Below are positions 56,680 to 64,000 of a DNA stretch of 64,000 bases, piece by piece. Numbering within the stretch: the stretch's first letter is position 1; each line of letters opens with the position of its first letter. This DNA is from Fasciola hepatica (taxonomy: Eukaryota > Platyhelminthes > Trematoda > Plagiorchiida > Fasciolidae): NCBI GenBank assembly GCA_948099385.1, contig CANUEZ040000068.1:1837001-1901000 (forward strand). The letters run 5' to 3'. Both the position numbers and the translations under genes were made by a program. The notes below the pieces were generated by a model, which made no database searches, was not told the DNA's origin, and worked only from the letters and a program-made list of their open reading frames with translations.

Positions 56680-56739
56680 GGTGTACGAAGAGTTATTCAA
56701 AAAAAGCCCATCTGAAGGCACACAATTATATACACACGG
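56680..56739 (+). CDS. KLF/Sp-type zinc-finger exon
   Basis: A 60-base internal exon. Upstream is a strong polypyrimidine tract and acceptor (TTATTTTTTCCTAG, ending at 56,679). Downstream is the donor GGTAAGT (intron starts at 56,740). It encodes, after two bases of a split codon, CTKSYSKKAHLKAHNYIHT and the first base of a glycine codon. The second cysteine, the GC(T/N)K.Y.K..HLKAH core and the H...HTG link are the hallmarks of the first of the three C2H2 fingers in Kruppel-like factors, which bind GC/CACCC boxes as nuclear transcription factors. The other exons are not found in this window, so the gene is split by repeat-filled introns or truncated. Confidence 0.75.
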
Positions 56740-57571
56740 GTAAGTGCGATTTGTTTTTAGGTTCTGCTTTCACTCTATCCCGTCATCATTTATTCTTATT
56801 GAGCTAAGTGAGTGGCTCCCATGTTAAACGTATCTGTCGTAAGTCATGAAATCGGAGGGTCTAGTTTATTAACCTGTCTAAACGTTACAGTAATTTTCGA
56901 AGGTAGTAATGAATAAATACACGGTAATGACATACAGGGATCGGAATGAATGTGGATTTTACATGTGACGGTGTCTGTCCACGTCCTTATTAGTCAACTT
57001 TGGTGCTTGCATGAACCGACAATTATCCTTAATGACTCCTAGCACATCTCATTATAGGTAGTCAATGGTCGTGATGGACTAAACGATTTGTGTACTGTTT
57101 TCGTCCACTGAATCAGTAAATTACTTATGAAAACGGTCGGCAGTCATGCTTCAACTTCATGGAACATTTGACGAGTCGATTTGCGACTGAGTTATCCCTG
57201 TCATTGTCATTATTCCATTTTTATGCGTGGTGGTGTGCTCAACCATTAATACCCATTGCACTGTCATAGAGAATCGACAACGGTTACCGAGAAACATGAG
57301 GCGAACATCCACAACAGGTCACGTTGGTTGATGAGCCTGACAACGGTGATAATATCATTAACCGAATTTCGAATCTCCTATCTCAGAAACGGTAGACAGG
57401 AAATCGCATCACTTGATCATCAATAACACTGAAATGAACTTTGGCATGTCGTACCTTCTCGTGCAGTCATGCTTGATCACTTGTCAGACCCACTTAACCC
57501 GAATTCGCCCATGACCGACATCAATTCTTATCGACCAGAGACCCTCCCGCTCGTTAGCATACACAGCAGGC

Positions 57572-57575
<4 letters not shown>
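56740..57575. other. Intron-like unassigned interval
   Basis: Downstream of the zinc-finger donor. No further finger (EKPYKC or RSDELTRH type) is readable on the plus strand, and no element ends were recognised. Confidence 0.35.

Positions 57576-57650
<75 letters not shown>
57576..57650. repeat. (TA)n microsatellite
   Basis: About 75 bases of pure TA. The 'IYIYIY' ORFs across it are artefacts. Confidence 0.98.
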
Positions 57651-57652
<2 letters not shown>

Positions 57653-58526
57653 TCGCTTCAAAAATGGACGGAGCGACACAAGCGAGTGAGCATTATTTGC
57701 GCATGGTGAACTAAGCAGTGAACAGTCGACAACCATACACAGTTGCTATCCAGACATTTGCCGTGTGAATTATCCTAGCCTTGTTACCTGTTTTTTTGAA
57801 CTGGTTTTGAACTTACTCACGCTATGTTGCGGTGCATCAGTCTGTTCTATTTTGTTTGTTAGCCTTCAACGTATAACCATCCGTATTTTGGTTTAGTCTG
57901 CTCCTCTTTACCATTTGAAGATTGATTTGAGGAACTATCGCATTTGCGAAATTATCACAGATATGGGAAACCATTAGTTTAATTCAAGAACCGAACGCAG
58001 TAATTAGTGTTCGCATCGATAAAGTGCATTTAATTGGTCAACTGGCCACAAGCCCCTCTGAGCGACGATTGGCCGTTGAGGCCACCTGCTCTCCCATGCT
58101 ATTCCCGTGCAAAAATTGCACGGGCCTCAGTCGTGCGACTTGCCGCGCTCGCGGACGGACGTCAGTCCGGTGGATTCGTGGGGTTATGTAATCTCAGTGA
58201 GGGAACTACTGTTCTCAATCCATCAATGTAAACGACGGTGCATTGCCTTAGACGCCCTTGGGCTAACGAGAGCATTTAGATTTTCCCGTAGACGGAGCTG
58301 TGATACTGGTCTCCGAATAACATCAGCATTCGGTCCATGGACATGTTGAAGAGATGAAAGTATATAAATTACTTTAACTCAGGCAATAGTTTAGCACTGT
58401 GCCGTGTTGGATAACAGTTGGTTGGAGTTTTACCTCCCAACCTGGAAAGTAATTTCTCACGTAACGTTTAATATATGCATATATGTAAAGAATGTATGCA
58501 ATATACTTGAGTTTGTTATTAATAAA

Positions 58527-58529
<3 letters not shown>
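57651..58529. other. Unassigned interval between two TA tracts
   Basis: No coding motif. It contains a perfect hairpin at 58,104-58,124 (CCCGTGCAA / TTGCACGGG with loop AAA), in a locally GC-rich block of about 58,030-58,350 that stands out from the AT-rich surroundings and may be a short interspersed repeat. Confidence 0.35.

Positions 58530-58604
<75 letters not shown>
58530..58604. repeat. (TA)n microsatellite
   Basis: About 75 bases of pure TA, the same length as the tract at 57,576. Confidence 0.98.
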
Positions 58605-58606
<2 letters not shown>

Positions 58607-59189
58607 TGATAATTCGCAGGAAAAAACATCCAGTGAAACATAACCTATCGAACGTCACTTTGAAGTCTGAAAATTCTTGTACCATTTCACGTGAAGATGT
58701 TTACCTCAAATTTAGTACAATTTACTGAGTAAAATAGAAGCCTCGTATATTCACTTTTGCGAATAAAAAAACGCCGAAAACGAATTATGGACTTAGTCGA
58801 AAGTGGTGGAATAGTCTGGGGAAAATGTTGATGTCTTTAATCATCTTTGGCAGTAGACAGTAATACAGTATCCCCGAATCGTTAGCACACCTGAACTATT
58901 GAGGTCTTGTGCTTCTCCACTTCAAGTCTGGTTGCCGGCAGTGGGTCTTTGAGGCTGACGAATACGTCTTACACTGCGTTCACGCGCAAGCATGTATTTA
59001 AAAAACCGAATAGAATTCTTATTTACTTGCAACTCACTACAATCATAAATGTTGGGATTGATAACATTCAAATCAGTCAGTGGAGCTATAGTCGTTACAA
59101 GCAATTATTGCGATTTCTTAGTGCATTAGCCCTGAGTTCAAAAAATGGTGACTAATTGCTAGCGGCCATTTGCTCTCATATTTAAACCT
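58605..59189. other. Unassigned interval
   Basis: No recognisable exon or repeat end. Confidence 0.3.
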
Positions 59190-60035
59190 CTATGTATACT
59201 TCATTCAGTCGGTCAGTACCAAAAGAGGTCAAATGCTGCAAGGTGTTAACATTTTGCCTACTCTTCTCAATGGCCATCAATCTGAAATTTATACAAAATG
59301 CTGTTGGCAAATGCAATGAACGGATGTGAGGTATTACATTACCGTTTCTCTCCAAAAGTAAGACCCAGTGTTGTACTAATTTGAGTTTAAATGCGACTAC
59401 ATCACCAGCCATATCATATAATGTCCCCAACCATATAATAGGCGGATGGGGTGAACCCCAACCAAGAACTCTTACACGTACTACGTGATCAAATTCACTG
59501 ACCCAGATTCCCATACGTTTTTCTATGCCATGAACTGACCACCTCGCTCTACCTCCCTTGGAGAACAGTGTACTCCGAGGAGTCTATCGGTGGGCATGTG
59601 TAGTACATATCCCAGCCACCTTAACCTGTTTAGATTCATCACTTGTTCCAGTGACTGACCATTGATTCACCCTACGCCTAACTTCAGCATTGCTGATACG
59701 GCCTTACCACCGTTTTCGAACAATAGTACGAAGAAATCAATGTTCAAACACCGATGGTCTTTGTCTGTCTTCCACTCATAACGGTTACGTTTTTGATCCG
59801 TATAAAAGAACGGATCTAACTGCCGCAGTGTATACTGGACCTCTGATGGACCATGCGATATTACTCTTGTGCCACAGATGACTGAGGTTGATAAGAGCCG
59901 AACGCGCTTTTTGTACAGGCGACCACATGCCATCCGTTGTCTGGTCACTAGGTGAGATGTAACTACTCAGGAGGCAGAACTTCTGCACTGCAGCTAGGGC
60001 TTCCTTTGACAAGACGAGGTTTGGTGCGGCAGCAT
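59190..60035 (-). mobile_element. RTE-2c: 3' part of an RTE-type LINE
   Basis: On the minus strand, the RT C-terminus (KFCLLSSYISPSDQTTDG; GPVYTAAVRSVLLYGSKT) lies at 59,785-60,012. The thumb and 3' UTR follow and align with 37,200-37,480 of RTE-2a (for example GACTGACCACCTCG and CTGTTTAGATTCA on the plus strand). The frame is broken. The part 59,190-59,400 has no counterpart in RTE-2a that I can see. Confidence 0.65.
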
Positions 60036-60302
60036 TTTATACCCGTCGCATCATCGTACAGTGTTAAACAACAGGGCACGCCCTGATCACTGTCTTTGTC
60101 ACCGTGGTGCACGTGGAAATAGAAAGAATGAACGTACAAGATGGACAAGAAGTAGACCCACATGAGTGCGAAAAGGAAAGAACGCTCTAGTAGCCAACAC
60201 ACGGAATACACAGTCTAACTATACAAACGCATATTGATGAATCATTCTGATTTAACAGAAAGTGACAACACGGTTAACTCCCATATCATTCGGTGTTTCC
60301 AA

Positions 60303-60440
60303 CCATCACGACGAGACTGCTTCTCGTCGTGTTGTGATGGCTTACGTGCCTCCATGACCCAAAAAGCTATGCACGATGGCTTCCTTAAGCCGGAGATGCA
60401 ATCTTGCCTCACAGATCAATGAGTAGAGGCCAGACGAAGT
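60303..60440 (+). repeat. RTE-1 5'-end fragment
   Basis: Matches the first 140 bases of RTE-1a (coding strand of 47,490-47,629): CATCACGACGAGACTGC, then GATGGCTTCCTTAAGCCGGA. A perfect 10-bp hairpin CACGACGAGA-CTGCT-TCTCGTCGTG lies at its start. Confidence 0.75.
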
Positions 60441-60934
60441 CCAGTCTCAGAACCAGTTGATGGGCAACATCTGGTTCTAACCGCTATGCCGCTGGAGAGA
60501 ACACTTCAGCGAATGAACATGGAGAGAAACAGTTTACCGGTCAAAATACCTCCACTAGATGGACGTAAGGGTGGAGTATCTGGGGTTTCTCTCGACAATG
60601 AGAGAAGTCATCGGACTTTTTGGCCAGCTATCTCCCGCCTAAACTGGACGGCCCCCAGCCCAAAGGGTGCTGCTCCGTCTACGTTCTGCTTGCTCCATTG
60701 GGTGCATGGGGCTGAGGACTGAATCCGAGGGGCGAATCGATATCAAAGCACCAGAGAAGACAATACTGAATACTTGTGACTATCGGGTCTTATGTTCCTT
60801 CACGGGTGCTTCGGTAACATTACCGTGCTGGGTTAACGCTCCAACCCCTTGTGGATAAGGCTTTTGAGTCAAAGGCTCCAGTTAGGGTTCCCAAAGAAAA
60901 ATCCCTTCTGCGGTGTGGGTAGCCGCGAAGTACA
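60441..60934. other. Unassigned insert sequence
   Basis: About 490 bases joined to the RTE-1 5' fragment and lying inside RTE-1e. The first 32 bases form a hairpin (AGAACCAG / CTGGTTCT). On the minus strand, GGCATAGCGGTTAGAACC looks like a tRNA 5' half, but I find no good B box. It may be a SINE that acquired an RTE-1 5' end. Confidence 0.35.
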
Positions 60935-61587
60935 ATTTGCCCAGAAACCTCCAATATAAACTGAGCCAATTGGTTGAGGGATCTTATGGACCCCAGCCAC
61001 GAAGATGTAAGGCATGTACTTTACCTAAGTTCGCTGTACATTTCTCATTCCCGCTGACACATCATCTGTTGACCTCCACGTGGTTTCTTCTACTACCTAG
61101 GAGGAACACAAAACAGGTCACGGTATGGTAGACGTGTTTGCCATGTGTAACACGTGCCCCAACCAACGGAGTCTACTGAGCTGGATGCGTTGTTATAGAA
61201 CATTCTCCAAACTGGTATCCAATGCTCTATTTCTGACCAATCTTAGCGATGCTATGCCAAGCGTCGAAGGTCTAAAACCTCAAGGCGACGGACATGTTCC
61301 ACACGGAAACGCTATGTCTTGCAACCAAACAACAGAACTGGGCGCACTTCGGCACAGTACACACGACCCTCTAACTTTACTACGATATCAGGTCTGCACC
61401 ACAGCTGATTCCGTCCAGCGTTAGCCTCTCGCTCCTGGACATGCGTGCTAACCTCTGCTACCGTGCTGCCATCTGTCGTCACGCGAGCGTTCTTCTTGCT
61501 AGCCTATGTCACGACGGGATCGAACTAATCTCACGATGATGACTACAATCACTGCATTATCCCTTGTTGAAGATGCGTACAACCAGT

Positions 61588-62066
61588 TGTTAGAGTCGGA
61601 AATCTCCCTGAAAACACGTCATCAGCGAGCCTGCAGTCCGCATTCTTCCAACCCACTTATAGGGTGCTTTGTGAACACGAACCAGTGATGAGATTCGCAT
61701 AACCCACATAGGAGTGCGATCGTGAGGCGTGTGCCCATGAACCAATCAGTCCATCACACGTCACTTTGCCCATCGACCACTGGCAGACAACCGACTGCCT
61801 ACCCTTCACACCAACCTGCCAATCAATCGGACTTAGGACATACTGTAATCCGACTTAACTAATCCCATCTGCGTACCACGTTGGCCAATCAATAACAACG
61901 CCATACTTGTCCATGTATTCTTTGCATCATGCTATGTAAGATGTTAATTTTTGATTATAATTGAATACAGTTTCCGCACTTTGTTCGTGGTCGGTTTTCG
62001 TTGGGATTGGACGAATGAGGAACCACTGACCGTGAATAATCAAGAGGTTTGCGCGCTGACGCAACA
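61588..62066. mobile_element. Solo LTR (479 bp)
   Basis: TGTTA...CAACA ends. The flanks are CCAGT (61,583-61,587) and CCCGT (62,067-62,071), a 5-bp TSD with one mismatch. Excising the segment and one flank makes the RT sequence collinear with RTE-1a at 45,360-45,390. No coding content. The last nine bases GACGCAACA match the end of the solo LTR at 35,041-35,353. Confidence 0.78.
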
Positions 62067-62162
62067 CCCGTAACTCGCTCCATGATAACGGAATATGCAC
62101 CCTGTTCTGAACATCACGGATCAAATTGGTAAATGATCTTACCAAGGCATATCCGCCCACCG

Positions 62163-64000
62163 TCAAGACGAGATTGGTCCTTGACGTGGTGCGATGTCTT
62201 GCGTACCTCTGTGACCAAAAGAGCTATACAGGATGTCTCACCTCAAGCCGGAGATGCAATCATGCCTGACAGGTCGATGGATAAAGGCCAAACGAAATCC
62301 ATTCTCCTGGTCCTCCAGGTTTGAGGTCGATCTGAGTTGGTGACTCAGCCGGTAAAATCAGCGGAAGAATAATTGATCCAAGCAAATCGGCTTCCACTCA
62401 GCCACCCCGCTGCCTTGCGGACAGGTTCTTATTAGAACGAGGCTTTGGTTGAGAACCCTAATCGTTCTCCTGCTAAGCGGCTGGACATCCTAACAGTACC
62501 CGTCTAACATCCGTGAACTGCACGGCTATAAAGAACTCCATACTGCATCGGTCATTGCACAGGATAATCAGGACCGCGCTGCCCATTGGATCGAGCGGGG
62601 CGAGTAATGATGAGTGGACTACTGCTCGGAGTTCTCTTTTGTTCAACCTTTGTTTTCTGTCCCCAACCATCCCTCTTTGCCCCATTATCCACCCGTAATG
62701 CCCCTACTGATAACACGCCCAGATAATCAAAACGGTTCATTGTCGAATAGTGTTGTGAATAATCGTCTATCTAGTGACTTACAATTCTTCAAGCCTCGTC
62801 AGCTTCCGAATCTCGGCTCTTTTAACGTGCGTACGTTCATGCAGGCCGGTCAGCAGGTGTCTCTAGCGCTCAACAGATTCTGTAGAGATCAATGTCTACT
62901 GCGTTAGTGAAATGCATATCCAAGACTTGAGTAGTGTGATTCATCTAGCGGCTCTTGGTATCTCATCAAGAAACTACCTGCGCACTTCAAGAGACTTAAC
63001 AGCTAGAGCTGTGGGTCAACGTGATATAGGAATAGTCTTAGTTGACAAGACGGAGGCTGCCCTTTTAGACTAAATCCCGGTCACAAGTCGCTTATGTGCT
63101 GTAAGACTCCAGGGGTCAGTCGGTGTTGTTTGTGATCTCGACATACGCTCCAACAGACTGCAGTTCGGACGTGCATAAGGTTGAGTTCTATGATGAGCTA
63201 ATCACTCTCGTTTGCATGAGCAAAAGCTATGACATTGTAGCACATCAGAAGCCTGTTTAGGTTTGTGTTGTGCCTTACCCGTCCAGCGCACAGATAACGG
63301 GGATAGGCTTCTCCAGTTTTGTGTAGACAATCGGTTATTTCTGTCTAGAACAAATTTCCGACAGAGCTCACGTCGCAAGATGATGTGGCACTCTGAATCA
63401 GACTGATCATATCGCAGTAAGTTATCAGTAGCGCAGAACTGTCCAGAACTGTAGATCCGACTGGTCCACGTACGTAGAGTCGGACCATGCGTTTATCTCT
63501 CCAGTTCCATGGTTAGCAACGCAAAGGGAAAGCGGGTTAGCCGTGTAACGTTTGTCTGATCTAGAAGTTCGTACCAGTTATGAATAGAAATTAGCATATG
63601 AGCTATGATCTACGACGAACAGTAACGTAGATGAGCGTTGGGCCCATATCCAGCAAGCGATGCACGTGGCAGCACGTTTTTCCTGTGGTCCTAGATCCGA
63701 TGTTCTTCGAGGACACCAGATTTCTCAAGAGTCGACCAGTCTAGTCTAATGGAGGAAAAGCGTCGGCTCTCGCATTGTAAGGAGGTGAGTGAAATACGAA
63801 GAAATCTACGAAGGCCAGTTACAGAAAGTTTGAGAAAAAAAAATGGGTGGGTCAAGAAATACGATAAAATGGAAGTAGGGAATTTTTCAGGTACCAGTGA
63901 AAGACCGGTCGAACGTATTCGCGACAGGGATGGACGACGAACCCAGGTCAGTGAAGCGATGTGCGATAGAAATGGAGAGCCCATCAGTAGGAGTGTTATG
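62163..64000 (+). mobile_element. RTE-1f: decayed RTE-type LINE, runs off the window
   Basis: Plus-strand copy from a degenerate 5' end. It includes the 5' UTR, the N-terminal Ser/Pro region (MDYCSEFSFVQPLFSVPNHP at 62,614) and a broken endonuclease (STYAPTDCSSDVHKVEFYDE around 63,140-63,200). It has two internal deletions and many stops, among them TAA where RTE-1a has a Trp codon near 63,072. The linker to the RT runs to the window end. It is about 97-98% identical to RTE-1b over 36,551-37,080 and shares an endonuclease deletion with it. Confidence 0.82.

Larger units (their letters stand above)
60040..62160 (-). mobile_element. RTE-1e: minus-strand RTE-1 copy, interrupted twice
   Basis: Pieces: 3' end and last codons at 60,047-60,300 (ATCATC tail, then sequence matching 43,790-44,010); RT C-terminal region at 60,935-61,575; and a short piece upstream in the RT at 62,067-62,160. 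Between the first two lies a 630-base insert (60,300-60,934). Between the last two lies a solo LTR. Within the RT there is also a deletion near 61,500 relative to RTE-1a. Not functional. Confidence 0.7.

Noticed and set aside
57469..58728. Ile-Tyr repeat ORFs
   Set aside because: They are pure translations of the (TA)n tracts.

Overview
This window is a repeat-dense eukaryotic scaffold, about 45% GC by eye, built almost entirely of retrotransposons. The mix of two related BEL/Pao families, a Ty3/gypsy element, several CR1/Jockey-type LINEs and many RTE-type LINEs resembles flatworm (platyhelminth) genomes. The GC content argues against a schistosome and would fit a GC-richer fluke or tapeworm. 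The species assignment is inference. No bacterial, phage or CRISPR feature is present.

Region 1 (1-32,621) is one nested stack. A plus-strand CR1-like LINE (LINE-A) is cut into four pieces: about 1-882, 11,102-12,843, 26,975-27,952 and 32,056-32,621. Two minus-strand LINEs of another family, with (ATT)n tails (LINE-B1 and LINE-B2), and one BEL/Pao element (BEL-s2) separate the pieces. LINE-B1 carries a second copy of that BEL element (BEL-s1) in its 3' UTR. LINE-B2 carries a larger, nearly intact BEL/Pao element (BEL-L) in its endonuclease domain, and BEL-L contains a solo LTR of its own family. Five-base target-site duplications (TSDs) support each BEL insertion: TGGGG, AGGGG, GTTAC and TGTGT.

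Region 2 (32,622-43,233) holds two truncated CR1-like LINE copies (LINE-C1 and LINE-C2), a decayed plus-strand RTE element (RTE-1b) interrupted by a solo LTR, LINE-C2 and an RTE of a second family (RTE-2a), and then RTE-2b.

Region 3 (43,234-54,839) is a minus-strand Ty3/gypsy element with 180-bp LTRs. A nearly intact RTE-1a has inserted into its integrase end, with an 8-bp TSD. An RTE-1 fragment on the minus strand and a 3.4-kb plus-strand copy (RTE-1d) follow.

Region 4 (54,840-59,180) is the only stretch not dominated by large elements. It carries one convincing host exon, a KLF/Sp-type C2H2 zinc-finger exon at 56,680-56,739 with both splice sites. It also holds a Tc1/mariner-like foldback MITE, a tRNA-headed SINE and two (TA)n tracts.

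Region 5 (59,190-64,000) returns to RTE fragments, a second solo LTR, and RTE-1f, which runs off the window end.

The autonomous-looking elements could supply proteins in trans to the defective ones: BEL-L for BEL-s, and RTE-1a-like copies for RTE-1b and RTE-1f. Every full coding region seen here is broken by at least one stop or frameshift, except the BEL-s gag ORF and LINE-B2 ORF1, which are open.
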